DNA of 64,000 nt from Alentia gelatinosa (Eukaryota > Annelida > Polychaeta > Phyllodocida > Polynoidae), in the NCBI GenBank assembly GCA_950022655.1, contig OX465580.1, positions 93,452,797-93,516,796 on the forward strand, written 5' to 3'. Made by a program: the position numbers and the translations under genes. Under the pieces are notes generated by a model. The model ran no database searches and had not been told where the DNA came from. It saw only the letters and a list, made by a program, of their open reading frames with translations. Positions 39,806-52,920 of the stretch are shown here, one piece after another; positions within the stretch are counted from its first letter, which is position 1; every line of letters begins with the position of its first letter.

Positions 39806-42800
39806 ACACATATGTAGGTTCACTGAAATTAATAACTTATGAATTCCTGCTTAAAGTCTCAAATCGTTAAAGTATACAGTATGGAGAAGTATCATTTGCA
39901 GATATCTAAAAGATTAAGGAAGAAATTCCTCTTGCAGTCGATTGGTGAAATATCATTGAACTATATAACGTATGCCGCATATTACTAACATATATTGATA
40001 TATTTATCCGATGCAAACCAAGATTCATAGGTAATTCTGAAATCTAACTCGTTTGAGAAAAATGCAGACCAGACATAACAACACAAAACAACGTTTTTAC
40101 GCACCTATATCCACAAAGACGTATGTGAAGAGACTGAAAATAAGACTGCTTGATCTGTGATAGAATTAATTTCCGATATGAATTAAATTTGAATCGAATA
40201 ATAGCAAATTATCCATTACAAGAAAAGAAACTGGCTCTATTCGCTAAGCACGTTTTAGAATGGATAGGATAACAGTTCGAATCTGTTTTTGCCGACTGCC
40301 ATTCTGATAGTCAATACGGTTTGATAGAAAACCGAATAGGGGTAATCAGATCTATGCCGCTTCCGAGTTAAAAGCCCCTCATAGATATACGTAGACAATA
40401 GCAGTTGTGAAAGGTCGCAGCGTGTTTCCTTCCATTAAGGCACAGAGTAATTTCAAATTGAATGTAGTTTCAACCATTCCAACCATTTCATTGGAAGGTC
40501 CCACCACCAGAGATTCAAAACCTGCTATTATACATTTTTATTACATACGTTGTATGAATATACGAATATGAATATATATGAATATACAAAGGACGGCAAT
40601 ATCACTGCAACACACAGACGTATATATATGTATATACAAAAAAGGAGATACATTGTTTGCTCGTCTAGCAACTGGGGTTTGCAATTTCGGAAAAGCACAG
40701 CGCTCACACAGCAGGGTGCTAGTTCTCTCAGGTAGCCGACACTTAGGTGTGCGAATCGACAACCTGCACGCATTACCTGATGACATCAAAGGAACACCAA
40801 GACAAGAATATACCTTGAACATTTTCCCCGTTTTCAACAATAGATCATAACTGTCTACAGCTTCTTTGATACAAATTACATTGCAGTAACTCAATAGTGC
40901 TTCCTTTTACTCAATTCTCAGAAAAAAAGATAGGGGCGATAATGGAAATGATTCTGAAGGTCATACTCGATCGCCTAATCCAAAGAGACGGCAAATGAGC
41001 CTTATCGCATGCGCATTGCCTCCCTTGTTAAATCAGGCTTAGAAACTGACGCTCAAATCCGGATCTACTTAAGAGGCAAGAGGGGTGGCCCTTATGTCGT
41101 AGATTAAGGTTTGAACTTCCACAACTAATCTCCTGCATAGGAGGAACAGCTTGGTGAATAAGCCTGGTTCATCAAACTATACAAAACGATCTGTTCTCCT
41201 TGCCATTTTCAATTCGCCAAATTACAGATTTTGTTTGACCTGCTATGTTTTAACGCCTGGGAAAGAACTGGTTATTATTTCCCGGACGTATCTGATGTCT
41301 CCCTTGCCATTCAAATACACAAGTCTTCTTCTCCCTCCGATGTGGATCAAAAGCTCTCTTTTTGAATAAGTATACTGCTTTTCAAGAAAGAAGATGGTTT
41401 CGGAAAGACAAACTCTGAAGTGCGATGCCAGCATGCAGGAACAGAATTCTCTGAAAGGCTAGTGATGTATTGCGTTAAGAGTAATGTCAAACGGGAACAA
41501 GACAGATTCGATCCGTCTTCTGCTAGTACGAATATTGGCACTCCACACTGCCGGGAATAGAGAAGATAGTCACGTGACCTGTATGGTACTGGGACCATAA
41601 CAGCCAAGTCGTATGCCTTTTTATGATTGGTCCATAAGCAGCGAATTGCTCCCACGCGACCAGATGTGCACCATCTACAAACTGTTGAGTGCGCTGTGGG
41701 CTTTATACTGACACCTGGCCACCATTTCCAGCACGGTCAACAGCGGAATTACAGGCCCAGATACTGTAAGTGGGAAATATTCTATGATAATCGTCCATTT
41801 GCATCTACTAAGGCAGGTTGTGGGGTAAGGTAGGGGGTGGGCGGCTTCTAGGAGAATGCGGCCTGGTGATATAGTCAGGTGATAGAGTAAGAGGCAAACT
41901 CGGAAGACAGTTACACTGAGTTAGCATTTCATACAGATTTAAAATTTGATTTTGCACTTATGCCCGCAAAATATTTCATGATGTGGAAATGTAAATATCT
42001 TTCATGTAAAAAGTATACTGCACTAAGCCTGCACTCAATATAAGCTAATCGCCGCAGGGTAGAACAAGAGGGCAAGGACGGAGTTCTTTGAATCATAAGG
42101 GAAGATGCTAAGAATGGGGATGAGACATACACCTACACACCTCTTTACCGCTATATCAAGTATGGTGTATTCATAGTCACTCGTATTATTTTAGCCCGGG
42201 TCCTTTGTGTGCCCTCGAAGGTTGAGCCTTTTTTCATCATTCTGTGAAAACACGAGGAAGCTTGCGCGTATTGATTACTGCATTGGTAATAGTGGTTTAT
42301 CCAAGCTGGTCTTTCCTCTAAGAAGAAGCTTGATCTTGCTATAATATTTCCAATGATTTCAGTGGCCATTTAAATCATAAGCATTAGTAGGGAATCAATG
42401 ATAGCAAATAGTGATGCACGATCCATTTAGTCATGTACGTAAGTCTGTGATGTCGTTACTGATACTTTTTCCAGGTGCTTCACCATATATATATCCTCCG
42501 AAATGACAGGTCAGCACAATGTTGGATCTTTTCTGTGGAAGCTAGAGTTGCCCTTGTAGTCTCATGGAGGTTCTAGTGATCGTGTGTAGGTAGGGGGGGG
42601 GGGGATTCTCCCTTCATCGGAAAGATTTTTTCATTATGATGTGCAGGCTTCACGTTTGTAACTACCATATCGACAAGGTTGATAACGCTACTTTATAATC
42701 ACCAATAGGTATTTCTATAGCATAATATAGCTGCAGCAGCTATTTTGGTATGTAAATCATTTATTGACAAGATGGTGGCAATTTGACAAAACTAGTCCAG

Positions 42801-45800
42801 CATGATAGATAAATAATATATTCCAGTAGTTGAGTGTATTGAATATTTTATCCGAGGGTTGAGATGCAGAAATCGGATTTTGGATCGTTTCCAAACTAGC
42901 TGATTCTAAAGTCATTCTGTATTATTTGGCCTTTGACAGAACTAATGTGTTTGACTATTGGGAACGGGTCACTGCTTTTTAGAGCACTTATTGTCAATAT
43001 TTGTTTTCTAACAATGAGAAAAGGTAGGTACATGTATATTTAAAACGGCCCCAAACCAGAGTTCATGAATAAACAAAAATAACGATTCAAGTAGGTGTTC
43101 CTATATTTCCATTATTGGGACATGGAAATGTTAGTATATTGCGAGGAAGACATTATGGGGATAGACATCTACTAAAAGCTGGCAGCCGAAAAGTTCTAGT
43201 TATGTGAGGATTGCCTTGAACTTTTGCCATTATCACACTCTTGAGGTATACTTGGCTTCTCTATACAATAATTCAGGAATCCCAACATTCTGCGTCAGTT
43301 CCGCACACAGATTCTTAGTTTCCCGTATTGCACTTACAAGAATATCGATCATGTATACGTACATCGTAGAGAGCATCCCGCACAGATGTACAGGAAACCT
43401 TTTGAATCAGGATACAGGCTTTGCGATGAGGTGCATATGTAATACCTTCAAGGGAATGGCTGCAGTGACATAATGCGTCCACAGCGTAAAGCTAGCTTGG
43501 AGCAAAGATATGCCGAGGACACTGTTTGTAGAGACCACCTAGCCATCAGGATATTGGACCATGGACAGAGACAGCATCATTGTACTGCCAGAAACACGAA
43601 GCTTCCTGCTTGGGCAGTGAAAGCCATTCGACGCAGTGCATGACAGCGACGCAACAAGACACCTTCCTCCGAGGGCGGGGTGCTTGGGGTTGTGTTTTGG
43701 GGGCACGACCTATGACCCCCTTCAATTCCCGGCCCATGGCCTTCATTCCTCGTTCCCTGTCACCCGACCAGCAGCCCTCACTAGCGCAATAGAGGGAAGG
43801 CTAGGCCCGATGCCTAAATACCTCCGCATCCACACGGTCTAGGAAGTGAGGTATCTTTAGGTACAGGCCAAGCCTTTAGGTGTCTTTTAGTGTTGTTTGC
43901 CCTGCAGGGACAATGTGTGGTCGGGCCGGTGAAAACCGCCTTATACAGGCCACAATAAACCCGAACACACAGATCTGAATACCTAAGTATGTCCGGCCAC
44001 TCTAACTCTGCGCAAATCTAGTCACCACATCGTCTGTAATCTAACAGCATCTCCCCCGCCGTGTTGTTCTTGTGTGGGAGGCCGACTGGCCCGCTTACGT
44101 TTCATTTATAATCAACTTTCAAAGAGGCGTTAGGCGAAAGTGAAAAGTAATTAAGCACAACATTCGATGACATATGACTATCATTAAATGGAAAAGACCT
44201 TTGGTGGCGTTGCAGATCTGATGACTTTTTGAGCTTGTATTGGGAAAAAATATACTCCATACGGAAATGTAAAAGTTGGATGTCATTATAAATGCTTTCT
44301 GCGATGGAGAGTTCCACAGAATCAAAAACATGTTTCTCTCCTTCCCCAACAAGGCGGGCAATAGTGGATTGTTATTTCCAAAGGTATACGATATTTTCAG
44401 TTTGGAACTAGATAAATATTTTATCATTGTTGAAGAAGGCTAATCTGACACTCTGACATGGAGAGTTTTCTGACAGGAAAGGCAATGGAAAACCAGCTTC
44501 ATAGAGTTTGCCTCATTACAATACATAGAAGGCTCCTCAGAAGAGGTTTTATAGGAAAGCATTAGGATTGTCCTTCCTTGGCCTCTGAATCTGTACTTCT
44601 TGAGGCTTACATTTATCCATTAAATGAGCCCCACGTAGGAAATAACTGTTTCACTGTAATCCTTGCATACAGATGGTTCTTAAAAGAAACCCATTTTATT
44701 TATATGGTCTGGATGTTGTAAAGAGTAAGGCGTTTTGAATTTCAAGGATGAGAAGGGATCAGTCATCGCTGAACAGATGTTTCATTTACGCGTGACTTTC
44801 TAATGGATAACATAATTTTTATCATAATGAGGTAATGTTACCCAAAGAAAGCCATAAACTCTCATAGACTTTGCTCATGGACTCCGGTTGAAAGCTGCAG
44901 TTCTCAATGTGTGCATAGTCATGGAAGGTATCAATGATCGAGTAATGGTGATTTTACATGACCCAATCTGAGTGAAGATCGAAGCTGAGATGAATGTCAA
45001 GTCAATCCTAGTCTCGATTGACATATCCTCCTCCCGTCTCCAAAAGCCCAACCAAAGGACTTAGCCAAGTTACCAGAAGCTGCGCCATGTCCATGTAGGT
45101 GCTCGAGCTTAGGCAGCAATTAGATAATGAAGTGGGAGGCTCCATTTCAGGCCAGGGAATAATGATACCAAGAATAGTCTCAGAAAAAAACCCAAATGTA
45201 TATTAATGTCAGGAAAAGAGGTGAAATATCTCTGAATTGAACCGAATGTTATAAAAGTTTGAAACGATTTGCTATTTGTTTTCTTTTCGATGCCTAGCAG
45301 CAAGAATCTTCTTTCATTCAGTATATATGTGGAAGGTATTTTACTGATGACTAAAAATGTTTGCTAAATTTGTTTCATTTTGGCCGAATAAAACCACCTG
45401 TTATTTTAATCGGCGTCATATGTATACATATATAAACTGGTACGAAGGCAGTGTATATATGTTCGAGTGATAGAGTTCTCTTAGAGCGTTATATTGAAAC
45501 CTAATCGGTGGCGGTCGGCATTTTACCACCACAAGTCGGTTAGCGTCCATCGCACATTTGCGGTGCAGGTCACCAATCAGGTACCAATGACCTTTCATAA
45601 GGAGAACCACGACCGACTTTCGTGTCGCGTGAAAATTATTACTATTTCTCCCAGACGCAACATGAGAGAGTGTACGACGGGAACATACAACAATCTCTAC
45701 TTACTTTAAATTGTGATACATCAGTGGTAGAAATTTCCTATCAAATCTTTTCACTTTAATACGACCGGGTGGTGAGCTGATATCAGAGCTCCTGTCAGAA

Positions 45801-46471
45801 ACACTGTCCGCGTAAAAAAAAAGTAAGAAAGAACAGGTGTTTTGAGGGCTGTAGAAAAATCACTTTAGGAGGTGAATAAAGAGCACACCTGACCGAAGCC
45901 ACGAAACATATCATTGATAAGGTTCAGGAATTGATAACGATCATATATGTGACCTTCTAATTCAATTATCCCATACGAATATCTTGTTCTACGATTTTCT
46001 ATCATTTTCTCTCACTTCCCTGGGTATCATTGGTAATTTCGTGGAGAATCACGCAGCTCAATCAACACAAATCTACAGGTCTATTTTTCAGTGCCTGTCT
46101 GCTCCATATGTCATATGCATGACAAACTGACTTCTCTTCCCGTCCCACCACTCATCCATCCACCAGCAGATGTTTGTATTTGATTCAGCAATAAAACACT
46201 GCACAGCCTTTCTAGCACCAGGACAAGGACTTTGATGTCCTAATTGGTAATCTCTCAGAAGTTGGCTCTCTTTAGCTGTGCACACCCTCCCTAGGTTTCT
46301 GACAGAACAGAAAAACAATAAAGAACTAAGATTAAAAAAATTAATTCGTGACACGAGCTTCATGTTAGAAGGCTGCAGATATTACTTTCATATCATAAGA
46401 GGTCCCAACGTTGGCTTATGTATATGATACATGTTGTAAAATCATAAGAGAAATAATTATACACAAAGGTC
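39806..46471. other. 6.7 kb without a recognisable gene
   Basis: Many short frames occur, none with motifs, repeats of a protein kind or splice context. A G12 run lies at 42593-42604. Minus-strand sequence at 44.1-45.3 kb has scattered LINE-like phrases that could not be placed. No RNA gene is seen. Confidence 0.35.
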
Positions 46472-47085
46472 CCGCACCCACTAGTTACGACATATGCTAC
46501 GACAAGCATTACGACACACTCTGACACAGAATTTCTCCGTCATAGCCCAATCGCAGCACCCTTGTCGGAGTGTGTCGTAACGGGTTTATGCGGAAAAAAG
46601 AGACCACAGTACTGACGTAGTCTACGACATAGGCTGCGACAGAATGCAGTTTCCTGTAATTATTTCAAAGATATGGACAGTGGCCTATGATTTTTTAAAC
46701 TAGATAGGTAAAATCCTACATTTACTATATTCTGTGAAAGTTTGAAGAGTATGACATGGGTTCCACCATGTGAAATAGAACTATTTACCTTTTTCTATAT
46801 ATTCTATCATAATAATATTATAATAACGATTATCCATCACAGTTTTGGGCATTCCTGTTAAGAGAATTTTCCGAAATATATTCAGATAACTTCAGATTTT
46901 TACAATATATCCCGTAAAATCGACGACTGTTGTCGGAACAGCGTCGTAACTCCTGTCGGAAGCCTGCCTCCACTAGTGCAGCACGCTACGATAGCCTTCT
47001 GACACGCTCCGATATGCTCTGACACGCCCGACATGTCGGAACCCTCCCGACACGCAACGACAATTCCAACATGTTGGAATTGTTG
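46472..47085 (+). repeat. CCCGCACCCAC / AACATGTT repeat, long copy 1
   Basis: Begins AGGTCCCGCACCCACTAGTT and ends in the palindrome ACAATTCCAACATGTTGGAATTGT (47060-47083). It is rich in CGACA and TGTCG words. Its first 200 bp and its middle (a purine tract with GACCACA, CTATATTCTG and GACATGGGTT) align with the copy that follows at once. Confidence 0.65.
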
Positions 47086-47086
47086 T

Positions 47087-47535
47087 AAGGACCGGCACCC
47101 ACTTACTACGACAAGCTCCGACAAGCGTAATTGTCTGTCGTAGAGCAATCGTAGCACTCTTGTCGGAACATGTCGTAGTGTGTCAGAGCATGTCAGAACA
47201 TGTCGTAACAATTTTTGGCGGAAAAAAAGAAGACCACAAAATCGACACGGGCTACGACAGAGGCTATGACAGAATACAGTTTTTCTAAATTGTTTAAAAA
47301 ATGATGACTGATTTTTAAATCCTTAATAAGTAGTATTATACATATACTATATTCTTGTAAACTTTGAAGAAGGTGACATGGGTTTTACTGAGTGAAATTG
47401 AACTTTTAGAATTCTTATATATTCTTTTATCAAATATTTTTAAACTCTTCGGATAAGGAAAGAGCACATCCTGATTAGTATGTTACTAAAATTTGAAGCC
47501 TCCCGACACGCTCTGACCTGTCCAACATGTTGGGC
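47087..47535 (+). repeat. CCGGCACCCAC / AACATGTT repeat, long copy 2
   Basis: Starts AGGACCGGCACCCACTTACT directly after the palindrome of copy 1 and ends at CCAACATGTTGGG (about 47522-47534). It is shorter than copy 1 because the CGACA-rich 3' third is reduced. A still shorter relative lies at 405-605. Confidence 0.65.
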
Positions 47536-47817
47536 ATGACACTGGATTCTTATCAGTTTATCTCTTTGATATGAACTTTGGAGTTACCCATTTCAATAGC
47601 GCCATGCGAAAACCAATTAGCCAGTCACCAGAAAAGGCCAACAAACACATAGACAACGAACACGAGCAACATCATACCAACTTCCATACATTCCAATCTT
47701 ACGGACTACCGTACAGATTATTATCAGATATGCAATAACCAGAATAATGATATTATAAGACCTTAATGAATAGGGAAATGTGAATCTTTCTAATTTCGAT
47801 GCCGTCACAAAATCCCG

Positions 47818-48105
47818 TAAGGCCTGGCGTCCACCTACTTCGATAGAAATTTAGACCTACCGATATGGCACCGATACAAAAAGCAAATATCGGAGACATA
47901 TCGGGAAGGTGCAAAATCGTAGACATATATCTAGACATGCCAATCCACCACGCATTGTATGGGTTTTTTATCGGTGTCTAATCGCAGAAACGCGGTCAAC
48001 TGCCCCGATATTGGGGGACCCTCCGACGCGAGTTTGGTTTTTTATCGGGAGGTGCATCTCAGACCACATCGGAGCCATATCGTTGTAGGTGGACGCCGGG
48101 CCTTA
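47818..48105. mobile_element. MITE, GGCGTCCACCTAC family, copy 2
   Basis: A 288-bp element with termini TAAGGCCTGGCGTCCACCTA and, inverted, TAAGGCCCGGCGTCCACCTA. Its interior aligns with copy 1 at 10804-11092 in reverse orientation (TGCCAATCCACCACGCATTG). No coding capacity. Confidence 0.85.
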
Positions 48106-48791
48106 TAGTACATATATCATACTTCAGCTAGTATCATACAAATGGAATGTATCAATATTGGGACATTGTTCACGCAATCCTGGTTATTGGCATACCTGTA
48201 TTATTTCTTTCATACGTAACTTGATACCATATCCGTATTGGAAACAAGCATCCTTATTGACAGATAGGTAGTTATATCATCTTACAAACATAGCAAATGA
48301 GAGAGAATATCTATAACTACATTTCCAACGTCCCATCACGTCGAAGAAGTAGGGAATTAAGAGAATGGCCGGTCAGAAGGAGGATTTAAATTTTTCTTGG
48401 ATTAAAAACAAAAACAAAATTGGAACGATTTCCTCATCTGGACATAGAATGTTTTCCTAGAATGGTCGCCGTCATTTGGATATTATGACATGTCAAAATT
48501 GTCTCTGCAAACAATAAGATCAGATAGGCCACAGCCATATTTGACAGCAGATAGATAAGTCTTGTCCAGAACAATGAGTAGACCTTCTTTTGACATTTAC
48601 GTCATATATAGTTATGAAACGTCGACATTTACTTTTGTAGTCCGTATACAGATGTATACAAATCTGATTAATGTCTCTATAATAGTTACATGAGCTTTTC
48701 CAGAATGTAGACATTGCGTGCAGATACTCATCGGTGTTTCTGTGAACAACAACAATACACTAACACGAAAAAGGTGGCCACAGATACGTGT
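48106..48791. other. Unassigned sequence
   Basis: No feature is supported. Confidence 0.4.
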
Positions 48792-48804
48792 GTTGCCTGG
48801 CAAC
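48792..48804 (+). promoter_or_regulatory. X-box-like palindrome (RFX-type site)
   Basis: GTTGCCTGGCAAC is a full palindromic X-box (GTTGCC and GCAAC half-sites), the binding site of RFX factors that control ciliary genes in animals. No credible start codon follows within a few hundred bases, so its use is uncertain. Confidence 0.35.
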
Positions 48805-49783
48805 ACCAAGTTGACAGTGAGCTCAGTGTTCCTTGTGTGGCAGTCACACCATAGCGGGCCTGACAATGCAAGTATGCCTTTCTGTGTCTGGTCAACCCTA
48901 GTTTCACCACCACGACACGCACCACTGAGGGAGATGATAAACACAGTACACAGGGGAGAGGTGGCAGCTATTCTCGAGACGATGTGTATTCAGATGGCCA
49001 ATGAGGTGGGTTGGAGGTTGTGAGCTGAAATGGGGGCGAAGATGCACCTATAATTGGGGAGCTTTGCTACAGGGAACAAAAATAGATTTGTCCACAGATT
49101 CGTTTTGAAAAATAGATAAAATACGGGCAAATTGGATAAATCGTTTTCAGGCTACAACAAAAAACTCTGATTCAAAGATGTACCCACTGACTTTAAAGAA
49201 CCCCTTTTAAAGAAAGTTTCAATTATATAATTTGCCTTGCTTGTTTGAATATCATATTTCCTTGTATACATAGATAGTGGTCCGATAGACCTATCCTACG
49301 ATTTTCCCATATGTATATATATATATTAGTCCTGAAGACTTTGATACAGCTCTGACAGCTCTCAAATAGGGCAAGAAGCTAATGATAGCCTTACGATGTA
49401 CTCAGAATGGCTGCGGCTATAAAAAGAAGAAACTGCCCATGAATACCATGTCTGTATCAAGCAGATGGCTGTCAATACATCTTCCACCCAGCACCCTTTT
49501 CAATGGAAACTCTCATACGCAAATATAGAGATTGAATGTCGTAGACAAATCGGGAGCATCGTAGATTATTCTGCCGGGAAAATCACACCCATGAGTGAGA
49601 TACTCAACAGAAAATTAAGGAATGTGCGAATTAAGTAGGAGACACATTTATAAGCAAACTTAAACGCGAATATAATGAATTTCGCTTGAGTCTAAGTTCC
49701 TCAAATAAATCATTTTGTAATTTGACTTGAAACCAAGATTTTAGTGTTAGAAGAGAAGATGCTGATAAAAACCTTTATTTACA
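48805..49783. other. Unassigned sequence
   Basis: The plus-strand frame at 48718-49023 and the frames opposite it show no motif. Nothing else is seen. Confidence 0.35.
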
Positions 49784-49920
49784 CACTGTAAAAAAGACCC
49801 CGTGTATTTTATGGTATTTCCCTGACATCTGGGGTGCCAGGGAAATACCGTAAATTTTACGGTTGACCGGAATACTTTTCTTACCATAAATCCTAACTGT
49901 AATAAACCACTTTTTTTACA
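49784..49920. repeat. Foldback element with ACTGTAAAAAA-like ends
   Basis: Contains the hairpin TATGGTATTTCCCTG / CAGGGAAATACCGTA (49810-49853) and outer ends CACTGTAAAAAAGACC and CCACTTTTTTTACA. Fits a small palindromic MITE. Confidence 0.6.
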
Positions 49921-49974
49921 ACGATTATAACCGGTAAAAATGAAATTTCTACGGTAATCGATGGACGTCGGGCA

Positions 49975-50165
49975 TAAACCCGTGCTCCCACTACTCTGAC
50001 ACACTCCAAAGGTGCTACGATTTTGCTACGATCAGATGCCTCGGAGTGTGTCGGAAACTGCGTCGGAACGCAGGATTCACTACAGAAAACGTGATTCTGT
50101 GTCGGAATGCTCATCGGAATCCCATTCTAGCGTGTCGCAACCATATATCGTAGTAATGAGAGCCT
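49975..50165. mobile_element. MITE-like element with CTCCCACTAC ends
   Basis: The left end CGTGCTCCCACTACTCTGAC and the minus-strand right end AGGCTCTCATTACTACGA are weak inverted repeats. The interior is full of GTGTCGGA and GCTACGAT words, like the 46.5-kb repeats and the GGCGTCCACCTAC MITEs. Confidence 0.45.
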
Positions 50166-50559
50166 GGTTAAAGACGAAACAAAGTTGAATGCGAAAGCAC
50201 GTGTATTCATTACGCCCTACTGGATGATGGCGAACGACCGGGACTCTTAAGTGAATCCACGAAGAGCCAAACATCAGTATCATATTTAACTGATTTCTAT
50301 TCCAACCATATTGTCAGATGCACCAGAACCTCATTCAAAACCCGAAGCACATTCACAACCCCGTGTAAGGTAACTAGCAGAGCATTGAATTGCATAAAAA
50401 GATTCCTGTTCAGGGACTCCACGTAAATCATGCCGTCAGATTTAACGCCTAATGGACAAAGGACCAGAATCCAGTCCTATTATCTTACCCAGCAGCGGTC
50501 AGTTGAAAGATCAAGCACCAGACGAAAAAGTCACACATAGCGTAATCCAAGGAAGATCG

Positions 50560-50930
50560 GCCCGGATAAAGTTCAGCATTGGCTGCGGAAGCTGCGTGCG
50601 CACGTTGATTACATGCGCCGATTGTCGTCTGCCTTTGACTGAACGGAGAGTGGACTGTTGTCACGTGACAACAATGCGCTCCGGAAGTGCCTAATGAGGC
50701 ATTTCTGACCCGGAAGAGGAGAGCAGGACGCCGCCTAGCGAGAGGGAGGCGATGTGAGGTGCAATTAGAGTATTGGTATTGATGGACAACGAAAGCCAGG
50801 CCGCCGACAACCGTCACCCCGAGCTGGACTCTCGCCAAAAAATTGCCTTGACACTGCGCAACCAATCACGAGAAAGGGCGTGCCCGAGTGACGCGACCCT
50901 TACCGTTTGTCGACGTCGCTAGCCTTTGTC
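50560..50930. promoter_or_regulatory. CpG-rich patch with E-box palindrome and CCAAT
   Basis: Raised CpG density, the palindrome GTTGTCACGTGACAAC (E-box core CACGTG, about 50659-50674) and CCAATCAC near 50863. It could be a small promoter or CpG island. Frames on both strands lack motifs. Confidence 0.35.
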
Positions 50931-52045
50931 ATCAATTGTGAAATATATATCATTATATAGAGATAATGGTGTGAAATATCGTTTAGGTTTTCCTCTTCAT
51001 ACAGAAAAATATTGATTAATCATTTAGCTTATTTTCGGAAAAGGTGACCTGGGCACTGCCCAGCCTTAATTGGAAATACTGGGAGCAGGAAAATTGATTT
51101 ACCAGTTCGACTGGTTGAACCAATGGCTACCTTAGTCAATTCGCTGTGGCCAATGTGCCTAATTCCATATGCACGTATTATATTCACCACACGTTAAATA
51201 CATCTGTAGTCCGACGTTTCTTCATGTGGTAGTCTAATAAATGTACACCTGTATGTCTTTCGACATTTACATACATATAGAAAATTTTGCATTACCTTCC
51301 TTGTGGTTGAATTATCTTGCTGTATGTGCGTCTTATGGGAAAGGACATACCTATTAAAATTGTTATTTCTTCATTAAGCACTTCTAATAGTAATCATTTC
51401 TATATGTAGAGTCTATATCTTTTGACATTAACTTTTCACTGTCTTTCCACTTAGTTTTTCCAATACATTTGTAACTCAGTTTTTACTCTAATTCTACATG
51501 ATGTTTTTTTCCCTTTTGCAATATGATGGATAATAAATTGCATGTCTGCCTTCTCCTGCAGGTATTCCTTTCCCGACATTTACTTTTTGGTTCTTAAATT
51601 AACTTTCTTCGACATTTTCGCTGACTTTCTGTATCGTAGATTCTGTCGCAAGGGAAGCAATGTCTTAGTCAGTGTACATCGCAGTGCCTCACAACGGATT
51701 TAGGGTGAAAAGGGCACACACGAATGTCTTGAGAAATTATTCACAAAACCAACAGGATCCGAAATTTCTTTTACGAGTTCTATCTTTTTTAAAGATTTAT
51801 TGAACACTTAAATTGTGCATATATTAACTGTTATGACACTACGTTTCGGCGTATACATAGCCTTCACCAGGTGTATCTGTTACCTTACCTTTCATAAGGT
51901 CCGTTAATTGAGTATTATAATTGGTATGTTTCCATAGTTACTTTTTTATATATCATAGATCTGATTTTACTGGATGAGGCTCTTTGTTGCTTCTTCTTCA
52001 ATGCTCTTCTTTCTTGTTTGGTATTTTACAATTTGGGTATAATTC
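50931..52045. other. Unassigned AT-rich sequence
   Basis: No feature is supported. Confidence 0.4.
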
Positions 52046-52112
52046 TAACACCTAGTCTAGGGATACATAGTCTCGATGTGGGCTACGACGAACCCAGTTC
52101 GAATTCCCACTG
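52046..52112 (+). repeat. tRNA-like SINE head or tRNA pseudogene
   Basis: TAGTCTAGGGA (52053) fits the A box at 10 of 11 positions and GTTCGAATTCCC (52097) fits the B box. The 44-bp spacing is that of a tRNA. Stem pairing is poor, so a tRNA-derived SINE or pseudogene is more likely than a working tRNA. Confidence 0.45.
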
Positions 52113-52404
52113 TATTTCACTAAATTAGAGAAAAACTAGTAAGTGTGCATCTATACGTATGTACTGATAGCTGGGTTACAGTCCTTGGTTTCTTGATAAT
52201 ATAAAGAAATAACATTTTCAGGTTATTTATTATATGCATGTGAATATATTTGGAAAATCTATTCATAAGTCTTCACGAACACGTCTCTTTAAGGCATATA
52301 GTATTGTAGATTAGTTAGTAAGCATCGCTTCATCGTGACGATCTTCCATTTCGTGGTCGGTACAATATACACGACAATATAGGGCTCTAAATTAAACAAA
52401 GACG

Positions 52405-52851
52405 ATGTCTACATTTAACCGATCGTGGGGAAAGATAGAGGAGGAGGAGAAAGAGTTGCAGTCTCTGTTGCTCGGACCTTCGTATCGTGGGGCCGTCAGC
52501 CGCGCATTGGAGGCGATGAGGGGCGTCGCCCGTAGGTCGGCTAGAATGGGAGTGACCTGGGTGACCGCCGTCGAGGGCACCGGCGGCGTGTTGGCGGTCC
52601 TCGCACGTGAGCATGTTGTGGTGGTGACAGGGGGTCCAGGCGGTCTCTCGGCCTGGTCAGCGGTCCAGTCCCGTGTACAGGCGTCTGCTGCGGCCCGTGA
52701 GCAGCTCGATAAACATGAGGAAATCTATCGTGAAATATCTCCCCTAATCCCTCGTTCCAATCGAATATATTGGGTCCCCATCATCCCTGGTCTTGTACTC
52801 TTAGAGAGTTCAAAGACGCGAGGGATAGAGGGGGAATTGGCCCAAAGATAA
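52405..52851 (+). CDS. Unrecognised 148-residue protein
   Basis: A clean ATG-to-stop frame, GC-rich compared with its surroundings, in a window where open frames of this size are scarce. The N-terminus is acidic and helical (KIEEEEKELQSLLL). The middle is hydrophobic and Gly/Val-rich (GVTWVTAVEGTGGVLAVL, VVVVTGGPGG). The C-terminal part has AAAREQLDKHEEIYREI and an IPGLVLLE end. No signal peptide, no Cys/His cluster and no catalytic motif are visible. It could be a host gene exon or an ORF of a mobile element, since a YR-element repeat relative lies 70 bp downstream on the other strand. I cannot assign a function. Confidence 0.45.
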   Translation: MSTFNRSWGKIEEEEKELQSLLLGPSYRGAVSRALEAMRGVARRSARMGVTWVTAVEGTGGVLAVLAREHVVVVTGGPGGLSAWSAVQSRVQASAAAREQLDKHEEIYREISPLIPRSNRIYWVPIIPGLVLLESSKTRGIEGELAQR

Positions 52852-52920
52852 ACGTGGATAAAATTTGAGGACGTGAGTACTATGTGAGGGATAAGGTGAG
52901 AATGAGGAAGATGAAGGTGA

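Noticed and set aside
41450..41525. tRNA gene suggested by AGATTCGATCCGTCT near 41508
   Set aside because: A T-arm-like hairpin is present, but no A box or acceptor stem lies at the right distance.
43546..43842. Overlapping frames on both strands near 43.6-43.8 kb
   Set aside because: Slightly GC-richer patch, but the translations share no known motif and no start or splice context supports them.
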